Of a stretch of 64,000 nt of DNA, positions 40,844-48,407 are shown one piece after another. The first letter of the stretch is position 1, and each line of letters opens with the position of its first letter. The position numbers and the translations under genes are program-made. The notes below the pieces were generated by a model. It made no database searches. It had not been told where the DNA came from and saw nothing but the letters and a program-made list of their open reading frames with translations. This DNA is from Lachnospira hominis (ex Liu et al. 2021) (GTDB taxonomy: Bacteria; Bacillota; Clostridia; Lachnospirales; Lachnospiraceae): assembly GCF_014287955.1 (NCBI RefSeq), contig NZ_JACOPD010000005.1, forward strand, positions 1 to 64,000, in the 5' to 3' direction.

Positions 40844-41110
40844 ATGGCAAAAAACGAAGAATTAAAAATATACGATTATGAACAATCGTCATTAAAACAA
40901 CTTTTGGAACAAAAAATTGTCAGAGTTTTAGAAGATAAAGATCGATATTATGTTGGTGTTGATTCTGATTATTCATCTGATCGTTGGGATGTTGTTAATA
41001 AAGGTGATAATAAAAGACATTGGACCACAATAATTGATATGTTTGTAGCAGGAGTATTTGATGAAGCCAAAGAAATAACTCCAGAAGAATTCAGAAAAAG
41101 AGTCTCATAA
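40844..41110 (+). CDS. Small acidic protein, possible immunity protein
   Basis: The 88-residue acidic protein (YDYEQSSLKQLLEQKIVRVL, DSDYSSDRWDVVN) is unrecognised. It directly follows the toxin-like gene, and its acidic small form fits many immunity proteins. It resembles the product of the next frame at 41191 in layout (YD...LL..KI....YY.V), so the two look like a tandem duplication. Its own promoter-like element would allow separate expression. Immunity is inference. Confidence 0.55.
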   Translation: MAKNEELKIYDYEQSSLKQLLEQKIVRVLEDKDRYYVGVDSDYSSDRWDVVNKGDNKRHWTTIIDMFVAGVFDEAKEITPEEFRKRVS

Positions 41111-41131
41111 ACAGAGGCTCTTTGAGTTTTC
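41100..41131 (+). terminator. Intrinsic terminator overlapping a stop codon
   Basis: GAGTCTC (41100-41106) pairs with GAGGCTC (41114-41120) with one G-T, then TTTGAGTTTT. Confidence 0.6.
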
Positions 41132-41154
41132 TGATTATGAAAGGAGGCGTCGAT

Positions 41155-41400
41155 ATGGAACGTATATTGGAAGGAACAGAATATGTGTGAGTGTATGATA
41201 CAGATGTTATTCTACTATCGGAGATATTAAAAAATAAAATCAGATCAGCATATATTTGGAAGAACTATTATATGGTTGTTCCTGAAAGTGATGATAGATA
41301 TGCAAATTTGGTTTATGTAATAAATAAAAATACAAAGAAAGTTGAACGGACATCTTACATATTATTCATTCATATTCTTGATGATGTAATACAAATATAG
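41155..41400 (+). pseudogene. Paralogue of the 40844 gene with an in-frame TGA
   Basis: ATG 41155 has a perfect GAAAGGAGG site. After 11 codons an in-frame TGA (41188-41190) stops it, and a GTG directly after (41191) restarts a 69-codon frame, YDTDVILLSEILKNKIRSAY, that resembles the 40844 protein. It is either a damaged paralogue or a gene expressed through restart at the GTG. The terminator before it separates it from the 40844 gene. Confidence 0.5.
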
Positions 41401-41418
41401 TGACTGAAAGAATTTATT

Positions 41419-41601
41419 TCAGGGTGTGGTAGGCTCTGAAAAGCATTGTAGGCTGTTATTTGAGTTGTTGTGCATAGAATTATACTTATTACATTTTTTA
41501 TGTTGCTTATTAGATTGGGAGTCTAGGCAATATGTCAGATATGCGGGAATTAAGGCACTTTGTTTATTTGACGATTTATAAAACTGTGAATAATTAATCA
41601 T
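41419..41601 (-). CDS. Possible minus-strand small gene
   Basis: This 60-codon frame on the minus strand has a good GGAGGT site 8 bases before its ATG (at 41601). The product (MINYSQFYKSSNKQSALIPA) is polar, with low-complexity NNSNNS text and no domain. It is the only gene candidate in the gap 41401-41677 and would be the only minus-strand prophage gene. Composition argues for caution. Confidence 0.28.
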   Translation of the reverse strand: MINYSQFYKSSNKQSALIPAYLTYCLDSQSNKQHKKCNKYNSMHNNSNNSLQCFSEPTTP

Positions 41602-41677
41602 ATACTACCTCCAGTGCTTTTTAGAACCTACTACACAATATATGGTATGACAAATGATTAAAGATGTCAAGATAAGC

Positions 41678-41705
41678 TTCGCAAAAATTACATATTCTAT
41701 TATGA
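41678..41705 (+). promoter_or_regulatory. 28-nt promoter-like element, copy 15 (before structured RNA)
   Basis: TTCGC, TTACA at 11-15, TATTATGA. It stands directly before a structured RNA, as copies 8 and 9 do. Confidence 0.7.
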
Positions 41706-41795
41706 GAGAAAAGGAAGTGGCGTGACACGAATGTAGTAGATTAAATTCTACCGCCGTTATGAGAGTTCGATGCTCCTCATAACCCTTTTATTTTC
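41704..41795 (+). ncRNA. tRNA-like structured RNA
   Basis: The RNA would start at the G of TATGA (41704). AAAAGG (41709-41714) pairs with CCTTTT (41784-41789) as an acceptor-like stem. GTG/CAC forms a small hairpin, GTAGA/TCTAC a second arm around TTAAAT, GGCG (41719) can pair with CGCC (41752), and a third arm of ten pairs with one bulge closes a TTCGATG loop like a T arm. The T arm is too long and the anticodon-like loop has six bases, so it is not a standard tRNA. Its 3' part resembles tRNA-Leu. It ends in CTTTTATTTTC. Confidence 0.45.
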
Positions 41796-41805
41796 AATTT
41801 TCTTA

Positions 41806-41833
41806 TTCGCAATAAAAACATCCCCTCTTATGA
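41806..41833 (+). promoter_or_regulatory. 28-nt promoter-like element, copy 16
   Basis: TTCGC, AAACA at 11-15, TCTTATGA. The leader that follows, GAAAGATAAACTTTAACTC, is the same as after copy 13. Confidence 0.66.
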
Positions 41834-41871
41834 GAAAGATAAACTTTAACTCATGAAAGGAGATTAACATT

Positions 41872-42240
41872 ATGTTTAATAAGAATAAGGTCGAAATTAT
41901 TGATTTCAAAAAAGAGGAGAAGAAACGTCAGCGAAAAGCAAAAATTCAGAACAAGATTAATAGTGTTACTAATTGGATTAGTGATAACAAAGAAGTTGTT
42001 CTGCTTGTTGGTCCAGGTTTACTGGCTTGCACAACAGCTGGAATTAAGGCTGTAAGCAAACATGTGAATTTACACAAAGAGCAGAATTTAAAGGATTTGT
42101 ATTGCTATGACAGATCATTAGGACATTATTGGAGATTGAGACGAGAATTAACTAACGCTGAATGGGTCGAAATTGATAAGAGAAAGAAAAATGGAGAACG
42201 ATTAGCAGACATATTGGATGAATTAAAAGTGTTAAAGTAA
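41872..42240 (+). CDS. Conserved phage membrane protein
   Basis: The 122-residue protein has a basic N-terminus (MFNKNKVEIIDFKKEEKKRQ), one hydrophobic helix (about 42-60, EVVLLVGPGLLACTTAGI) and a basic C-terminal part with RRELTNAEWVEID. Related proteins occur in Clostridia phages with DUF6353 genes. Function unknown. Leader and terminator match those of the 39109 gene. Confidence 0.6.
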   Translation: MFNKNKVEIIDFKKEEKKRQRKAKIQNKINSVTNWISDNKEVVLLVGPGLLACTTAGIKAVSKHVNLHKEQNLKDLYCYDRSLGHYWRLRRELTNAEWVEIDKRKKNGERLADILDELKVLK

Positions 42241-42255
42241 ATATTCAATCATGAC

Positions 42256-42289
42256 GAGGGACTATGGAAACATAGTCTCTTTTTGTTTT
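42256..42289 (+). terminator. Intrinsic terminator
   Basis: GAGGGACTATG pairs with CATAGTCTCT (42271-42280) around GAAA, with one G-T, followed by TTTTTG. It is nearly the same as the one at 39387. Confidence 0.8.
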
Positions 42290-42316
42290 CGTAAAAAATG
42301 GAGGTGAATAATCAAA

Positions 42317-42856
42317 ATGGATAATAAATTAGAACACCATGGAATCAAAGGAATGAAATGGGGAGTACGTCGTTACCAGAATAAAGATGGCTCTTTAACT
42401 TCTATTGGAAGAAAAAAGCAATCAGATGATAGCGAAAAAAAGAAAGCCATTTCGTCGAGTATAAAGAAAAAAATGGCAGTAGCGGCAGTAAGTACAGCGA
42501 CGATTGCAGCCGCAGCATACTATGTTCATAAAAATCCCGAAAAAATTGGGCAGGCAATGTCAAAGTTTAAAGGGGTTAAGATGAAAGACCTCAGTCAGAA
42601 AGCAGCCGATAAGGGTAAGGAATATGTTAAGAATGCTGTTAAAGGTGCCAAGGAGGGCGCAGAAGAAGCAATCAAAGAGGCACCTAAGAAAGCTGCGAAA
42701 GCAGTTGTAACTGGCGTTGTCTTAAATCAAACAAAAAAAGCTCTTGATTCAGCAGTAGGTAAGGAAGAAAGTGCAAAAATATTCCAGGCAAATGATAATA
42801 AGAAAATTGGAAAATTCTGGAAAGTGTCACCTGATGACAAAGATGACGATGATTAA
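42317..42856 (+). CDS. GMKWG-tagged protein with alanine-rich helix
   Basis: The 179-residue protein starts MDNKLEHHGIKGMKWGVRRY, followed by QNKDGSLT, which is the classic long form of the tag in gut phages. Next come a basic stretch, a hydrophobic helix (about 52-67, MAVAAVSTATIAAAAYYVH), an amphipathic lysine- and alanine-rich helix and an acidic end. It lies directly upstream of the terminase. The small basic, helix-rich form would suit an internal virion protein; this is inference. Confidence 0.62.
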   Translation: MDNKLEHHGIKGMKWGVRRYQNKDGSLTSIGRKKQSDDSEKKKAISSSIKKKMAVAAVSTATIAAAAYYVHKNPEKIGQAMSKFKGVKMKDLSQKAADKGKEYVKNAVKGAKEGAEEAIKEAPKKAAKAVVTGVVLNQTKKALDSAVGKEESAKIFQANDNKKIGKFWKVSPDDKDDDD

Positions 42857-42878
42857 CTAATCGAAAGGAAGACACAAT

Positions 42879-44624
42879 ATGGCATTATCAAACACAGCCG
42901 TCCCGAAGTATTACGGCATGTTTCGTGATGCCGTTATTCGAGGCGAGATACCAGTTAATAAGGAAATCTCTATGGAGATGAACCGTATTGATGACCTTAT
43001 TGCAAACCCTGGAGTCTATTACGATGACAAAGCAGTTGAGGGATTTATCCTATATTGCGAAAACGAATTAACGCTTACCGATGGTTCTGATTTGAATCTT
43101 CTTGATTCGTTTAAAGTATGGTCTGAACAAATTTTTGGCTGGTATTATTTTGTTGAAAGAAGCGTCTATGAACCGTCTGAAGATGGTCATGGAGGACATT
43201 ATGTTAAAAAACATATCCGAAAAAGGCTTATTAACAAGCAGTACCTCATTGTAGCACGAGGTGCCGCAAAATCTATGTATGGTTCTTGTTTACAGAACTA
43301 TTTTCTCAATGTCGATATCACGACAACACACCAGATTACAACCGCACCAACAATGAAACAGGCAGAAGAAGTCTTATCACCTATTCGTACAGCTATTACG
43401 CGTTCAAGAGGACCATTCTATAAATTTCTTACAGATGGCTCAATAATGAACACCAGCGGTTCAAAAGCCAATAGAGTTAAATTGGCATCGACCAAGAAAG
43501 GAATAGAAAATTTTCTTACCGGTTCGTTATTGGAAATACGTCCGATGAGGATAGATAAGTTACAGGGATTGCAGCTCAAGGTTGCAACTGTTGATGAATG
43601 GTTATCCGGAGATATCAGAGAAGACGTAATCGGTGCTATTGAGCAGGGTGCGTCAAAGGTAGACGATTATTTGATTGTTGCTATTAGCTCTGAAGGTACA
43701 GTCCGTAACGGAGCTGGCGATACAATCAAAATGGAATTGCAGGACATCCTAAAAGGTGAATATATTAACCCTCATGTTTCTATCTGGTGGTACAAACTTG
43801 ATTCTGTCGAAGAAGTTTCAAATCCAGATATGTGGTTGAAGGCTAATCCAAACTTAGGAAAGACAGTCAGCTATGACACATATCAGCTTGATGTTGAAAG
43901 AGCAGAGAAAGCCCCAGCAGCAAGAAATGATATACTTGCAAAACGATTTGGTCTGCCGATGGAAGGTTATACGTATTTCTTCACATATGAAGAAACTCTG
44001 CCACATCGAAAAAGAGATTTTTGGCAGTTGCCTTGCTCTTTGGGTGGTGACCTATCACAAGGAGATGATTTCTGTGCATTTACATTTTTGTTCCCATTAT
44101 CTAATGGTGCATTTGGTGTAAAGACACGAAATTACATAACACAGAGAACATTAATGAAATTACAGTCTGCAATGAGATTGAAGTATGAAGAGTTCATTAA
44201 AGAAGGTAGTCTTATTGTTATGGAAGGAACTGTTCTGGATATGATGGATGTATATGAAGATTTGGACAACTACATTATTGAAAGTGGTTACGATGTAAGG
44301 TGTTTTGGGTACGACCCATATAACGCAAAAGATTTCGTAGAACGTTGGACACAGGAAAATGGTGTATTTGGTGTAGAAAAAGTAATCCAGGGAGCTAAGA
44401 CAGAATCAGTTCCACTTGGAGAATTAAAGAAATTATCAGAAGATAGAATGCTTCTGTTCGATGAGGAGCTTATGACATTTACGATGGGAAACTGTATTAC
44501 TTTAGAGGATACTAACGGAAACCGTAAATTGTTAAAGAAAAGATATGATCAGAAAATTGATGCTGTGGCAGCTATGATGGATGCCTATGTTGCATATAAG
44601 CTCAATCGAGATATGTTTGAATAA
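42879..44624 (+). CDS. terL: Terminase large subunit
   Basis: The 581-residue protein packages DNA into the capsid. The ATPase domain has Walker A ARGAAKS (K131) and Walker B-like VATVDEW (D239, E240). The RNase H-like nuclease has GGDLSQGDD (D391), GYDPYN (D479) and KIDAVAAMMDA (D561). Length and motifs fit the HK97/phage terminase family. It is followed 16 bases later by the portal gene. Confidence 0.92.
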   Translation: MALSNTAVPKYYGMFRDAVIRGEIPVNKEISMEMNRIDDLIANPGVYYDDKAVEGFILYCENELTLTDGSDLNLLDSFKVWSEQIFGWYYFVERSVYEPSEDGHGGHYVKKHIRKRLINKQYLIVARGAAKSMYGSCLQNYFLNVDITTTHQITTAPTMKQAEEVLSPIRTAITRSRGPFYKFLTDGSIMNTSGSKANRVKLASTKKGIENFLTGSLLEIRPMRIDKLQGLQLKVATVDEWLSGDIREDVIGAIEQGASKVDDYLIVAISSEGTVRNGAGDTIKMELQDILKGEYINPHVSIWWYKLDSVEEVSNPDMWLKANPNLGKTVSYDTYQLDVERAEKAPAARNDILAKRFGLPMEGYTYFFTYEETLPHRKRDFWQLPCSLGGDLSQGDDFCAFTFLFPLSNGAFGVKTRNYITQRTLMKLQSAMRLKYEEFIKEGSLIVMEGTVLDMMDVYEDLDNYIIESGYDVRCFGYDPYNAKDFVERWTQENGVFGVEKVIQGAKTESVPLGELKKLSEDRMLLFDEELMTFTMGNCITLEDTNGNRKLLKKRYDQKIDAVAAMMDAYVAYKLNRDMFE

Positions 44625-44640
44625 GGAGGAAAAATTCAAA

Positions 44641-45897
44641 ATGGAATTAACAGTTGGCTCCAGACTGAAACACGCCTGGAATGCATTTCTGAATCGAGCC
44701 CCCACTGCCAATTATCAGTATGGTATAGGTGGAGGATATGCATATCGACCAGACAGATTTAGACTCACAAGAGGAAACGAGCGTTCTATCGTGACCTCTG
44801 TTTACAATCGAATAGCTTTAGATGTAGCCGCCATTAACATTCAGCATGTTCAGTTGGATGATGAAGGGCGGTTTTTAAATGTTGTAAAATCTGGACTTAA
44901 TGATTGCTTATCATTAGAGGCAAATCTTGACCAGACAGGAAGAGCATTCATACAGGATGTAGTTATGTCAATGATGGATGAAGGTGTTGTAGCGATAGTA
45001 CCTGTTGACACTACAATTGACCCAGATATATCTAACGGATTTGATATAACGTCAATGCGAGTAGGAAAAGTGATTGACTGGTATCCACAGCATGTAAAGC
45101 TGGAGGTATATAACGAACAGACAGGTGTAAGGCAGACAATTACTATGCCAAAGAGAAACGTAGCAATTATTGAAAACCCACTTTATGCCGTTATTAATGA
45201 ACCGAATTCTACAATGCAGAGATTGGTTCGAAAGTTGAATCTTTTGGATGCTGTTGATGAACAGAGCAGTTCCGGAAAATTGGATTTAATTATCCAGCTA
45301 CCATATGTTATCAAATCAGTTGCAAGAAGAAAGCAGGCTGAACTTCGAAGGAAAGATATAGAAGAACAGTTATCCGGCTCAAAGTATGGAATTGCGTATA
45401 TTGATGGAACGGAGCATGTTACACAGTTAAATCGTTCAGTTGAGAATAATCTGATGAAGCAGATTGAATATTTGACGAGTATGCTATATAGCCAGTTAGG
45501 TATCACTCAGAGCATATTAGATGGAACAGCAGACGAGAAGACAATGCTTAACTACTACAATAGGACAATAGAACCCATTTTGTCGGCGATTGTTGATGAA
45601 ATGAAACGTAAGTTCCTTACAAAGACAGCTCGTACAAAGAATAAGTCAATTAAGTTCTTTAGAGACTCATTCAAACTTGTATCAATAAGTGAAATTGCTG
45701 AGATAACGGACAAGTTTACGAGAAATGAAGTAGCATCATCAAATGAAATGCGTCAGGTAATTGGATGGAAACCATCTGATGACCCTAAGGCGGATGAATT
45801 GAGAAATAGTAACATATCACAATCTGATTCTGGAATCGCAACTCAGACTGATGATGAAAATAAAGATATAGGAGGAGAAATTCAAAATGAAGTATGA
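44641..45897 (+). CDS. Portal protein (HK97 type)
   Basis: The 418-residue protein forms the ring through which DNA enters and leaves the head. It shows the portal pattern: VTSVYNRIALDVAAINIQHV, a central DWYPQHVKLEVYN, the long stem helices, and SQLGITQSILDGTADEKTML. An acidic tail follows. ATG 44641 follows GGAGGAAAAA; the frame back to 44581 lies within terL. It overlaps the protease-capsid gene by 11 bases. Confidence 0.88.
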   Translation: MELTVGSRLKHAWNAFLNRAPTANYQYGIGGGYAYRPDRFRLTRGNERSIVTSVYNRIALDVAAINIQHVQLDDEGRFLNVVKSGLNDCLSLEANLDQTGRAFIQDVVMSMMDEGVVAIVPVDTTIDPDISNGFDITSMRVGKVIDWYPQHVKLEVYNEQTGVRQTITMPKRNVAIIENPLYAVINEPNSTMQRLVRKLNLLDAVDEQSSSGKLDLIIQLPYVIKSVARRKQAELRRKDIEEQLSGSKYGIAYIDGTEHVTQLNRSVENNLMKQIEYLTSMLYSQLGITQSILDGTADEKTMLNYYNRTIEPILSAIVDEMKRKFLTKTARTKNKSIKFFRDSFKLVSISEIAEITDKFTRNEVASSNEMRQVIGWKPSDDPKADELRNSNISQSDSGIATQTDDENKDIGGEIQNEV

Positions 45898-47737
45898 TTT
45901 TGGTGGCTATGCCACACGAAATAATCTCACTTGCACCGATGGTCGTGTAATTAAGAAAGATGCGTTCAAGTCACAGAATGGAGAAACAGTTCCACTTGTT
46001 TGGAATCACAACCATGATGTTGATGATGTACTTGGATTAGCACATCTTGAAAATCGCGAAGATGGTGTATATGCGTATTGTGAATTTAACGATACGGAAA
46101 AAGGTAAGACCGCAAAAGAACTGGTGCAGCATGGCGATGTGAGGTCATTGTCAATCTTTGCAAATCAGTTAATGCAGAAAGGCTCTGATGTAATCCATGG
46201 ATTAATCAGAGAAGTTAGTCTTGTAATTGCTGGGGCTAATCCTGGAGCTTTTATTGATGATGTAATTGCTCATGGAGAGGATGGTTCTGGAATAATTATT
46301 TGCTATGACGAGGGTGTAACAGTGTTTATGCACTCTGATGACAAACCGGATGACGAAGAGAAAACTAGGGATTCGGAAGATAAGAAAAAAGAAAAGTCCG
46401 AAGATGATGAGACTGTAGAAGATGTCTTTGACTCACTTACAGAAAAGCAGAAGACTGCTGTATATGCCGTTATCGGGACAATTATGGAAGATAATGAAAA
46501 CAATGATAACTCAGATGATAATGAAGGAGGAAATGATAAAATGGCGATGAAACATAACGTATTTGAGAACAGTGTACAGGCACAGGATAACACACTTTCT
46601 CATGCTGACCAGGTAGCTATAATTGAGACAGCAAAGATGAGAACAGTTGGTACTTTTAAGAATGCATTACAGATGTATGCAGAGGAGAATGCACTTCAGC
46701 ATGATGCAACTAGCAGTGGTGTTGCAACAGGAGACCTTTCTAAGCTTTTCCCAGAGTATGCAGAGGTAAGACCTGGTGCACCGGAGCTTATTACTAATGA
46801 TCAGGGTTGGATTAGCACTGTTATTTCTAAGGTACATAAGTCACCTATGTCAAGAATCAGAACAACACAGGCTGATATCAGAAATATTGACACTCTTAAA
46901 GCTCATGGCTACCAGAAAGGAAAGCAGAAGAAGTTAGCAGGAAACTTCAATCTTGTAAGAAGAACAACAGACCCACAGACTATTTATGTAAGGAATGCAC
47001 TTAACAGAGATGACATTGTTGACATCACCGATTTCGATTATGTTGTATATCTGTACAGCATTGACCGTATGAACCTTAACGAGGAGCTTGCTAAGGCAAT
47101 TATGATTGGTGACGGTCGTGATGATGGTGCAGAGGATAAAATCTTCCCAGAGCATATCAGACCAATCTGGCTTGATGACGACCTTTACACAATTCATACC
47201 GATCTCGATATTACAACTATGAAGGCTGAGCTTCAGGGAACAAATACAGGAGCAAACTTCGGTGATAACTATGTGTACGCTGAAGCAATGGTACAGACAT
47301 TACTCTATGCAAGAGAGAACTATAAGGGAACTGGTACACCAGACTTATACTGCACACCGCATATGGCAAATGTAATGCTTCTTGCAAGAGATTTGAACGG
47401 TAGAAGAATCTACTCTTCTAAGGCTGAGCTTGCTACAGCGTTAAATGTTGGCAGCATCAATACAGCCGAGCAGTTCGCTAACAAGACAAGAAAGACTTCA
47501 GATGGAAAGACAAAGAAGCTTATCGCTCTTGTCGTAAATCTTCAGGATTATTCTCTCGGAGCAACAAAGGGTGGAGAAATCACACACTTCACTCAGTTCG
47601 ATATCGACTTCAACCAGGAGAAATCACTTCTTGAGACACGCTGCTCTGGAGCTCTTACAAGAGTCTACTCAGCAATTGCTATTGAGGAAGATGTCACAGA
47701 TACTAAGGGTCAGCAGACTGGCGACTTAGCAGGCTAA
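45887..47737 (+). CDS. Prohead protease-major capsid fusion
   Basis: The 616-residue protein combines two usually separate products. Residues about 1-140 form an S78-type prohead protease: LVWNHNHD with H41 or H43, and VRSLSIFA with S87 or S89. An acidic linker (about 145-215, with FDSLTEKQKTAVYAVIG) resembles the scaffold/delta part. From about 219 the major capsid protein follows (AMKHNVFENS start, GWISTVISKV, RDDIVDITDFDYVVYL). An in-frame internal ATG at 46541 with AAGGAGG would make the capsid protein alone (398 residues). Confidence 0.85.
   Translation: MKYDFGGYATRNNLTCTDGRVIKKDAFKSQNGETVPLVWNHNHDVDDVLGLAHLENREDGVYAYCEFNDTEKGKTAKELVQHGDVRSLSIFANQLMQKGSDVIHGLIREVSLVIAGANPGAFIDDVIAHGEDGSGIIICYDEGVTVFMHSDDKPDDEEKTRDSEDKKKEKSEDDETVEDVFDSLTEKQKTAVYAVIGTIMEDNENNDNSDDNEGGNDKMAMKHNVFENSVQAQDNTLSHADQVAIIETAKMRTVGTFKNALQMYAEENALQHDATSSGVATGDLSKLFPEYAEVRPGAPELITNDQGWISTVISKVHKSPMSRIRTTQADIRNIDTLKAHGYQKGKQKKLAGNFNLVRRTTDPQTIYVRNALNRDDIVDITDFDYVVYLYSIDRMNLNEELAKAIMIGDGRDDGAEDKIFPEHIRPIWLDDDLYTIHTDLDITTMKAELQGTNTGANFGDNYVYAEAMVQTLLYARENYKGTGTPDLYCTPHMANVMLLARDLNGRRIYSSKAELATALNVGSINTAEQFANKTRKTSDGKTKKLIALVVNLQDYSLGATKGGEITHFTQFDIDFNQEKSLLETRCSGALTRVYSAIAIEEDVTDTKGQQTGDLAG
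46524..46543 (+). promoter_or_regulatory. Internal ribosome site for a separate capsid protein
   Basis: AAGGAGG (46524-46530) lies 10 bases before the in-frame ATG 46541. The site falls at the junction between the acidic linker and the capsid domain, so a shorter capsid product is likely. Confidence 0.6.
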
Positions 47738-47764
47738 GATAAATCTTAGAAAGGAAATTTCAAA

Positions 47765-48088
47765 ATGAGTAAATTTTTTGGAGCAATTGGTTATTCCGTA
47801 TCAGAAGAAACGGCTCCCGGTGTATGGACAGACCATATTGTAGAGCATAATCATTATGGTGATGTTAATAGGAGTAAGGCTCAGCACGAAACTGGAACAT
47901 CACTTAATGATAACCTTAATATTTCAAATGAGTTTAGTATTATTGCTGACCCGTTTGCTTATGAGAATTTCCAGAATATGCGATATATCGTATTTATGGG
48001 AGCTAAGTGGAAAATTACGAGCGTAGAAGTTCAGTATCCACGATTAATTCTGACAGTTGGAGGTGTTTATAATGAGCAGACGACTTAA
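47765..48088 (+). CDS. Head closure-like protein
   Basis: The 107-residue beta-rich protein (FFGAIGYSVSEETAPGVW start, YIVFMGAKWKITSVEVQYPR in the second half) belongs to the small head-closure/neck proteins that follow the capsid gene in Clostridia siphophages. It overlaps the next gene by 17 bases. Confidence 0.7.
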   Translation: MSKFFGAIGYSVSEETAPGVWTDHIVEHNHYGDVNRSKAQHETGTSLNDNLNISNEFSIIADPFAYENFQNMRYIVFMGAKWKITSVEVQYPRLILTVGGVYNEQTT

Positions 48089-48395
48089 ACTGCATAGTAT
48101 TCTTTGCGGCATATTAGATTGCCCAGAGAGAGGAAAAGAATGTCGAGCTTATTTTCAGCCGCCAGCATCTGTTAGTATGAAATACCCTGCCATTGTGTAT
48201 GCCCTTAATGGAAAAGATAAGAGGTACGCCGATGACAGGGTTTATTTGTCTTCAAATCGTTATTCGGTGACAGTTATAGATAGTAATCCGGATAGCGACA
48301 TAGTAGACAAAGTATTTGAGTTACCAATGTGCAGGTTCAATACAGCCTATACCAAGGATAATTTGAATCATACAGTATATGAAATTTATTATTAG
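48072..48395 (+). CDS. Tail completion (neck) protein
   Basis: The 107-residue protein (LKLHSILCGILDCPERGKEC start, RYSVTVIDSNPDSDIVDKVF) matches the tail-completion protein type, which caps the tail tube at the neck. ATG 48072 follows GGAGGTG inside the end of the previous gene. Confidence 0.65.
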   Translation: MSRRLKLHSILCGILDCPERGKECRAYFQPPASVSMKYPAIVYALNGKDKRYADDRVYLSSNRYSVTVIDSNPDSDIVDKVFELPMCRFNTAYTKDNLNHTVYEIYY

Positions 48396-48407
48396 GAGGA
48401 AATCAAT

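Noticed and set aside
41188..41190. TGA read as tryptophan (alternative code)
   Set aside because: Many well supported genes here end in TGA, so the phage uses the standard stop.
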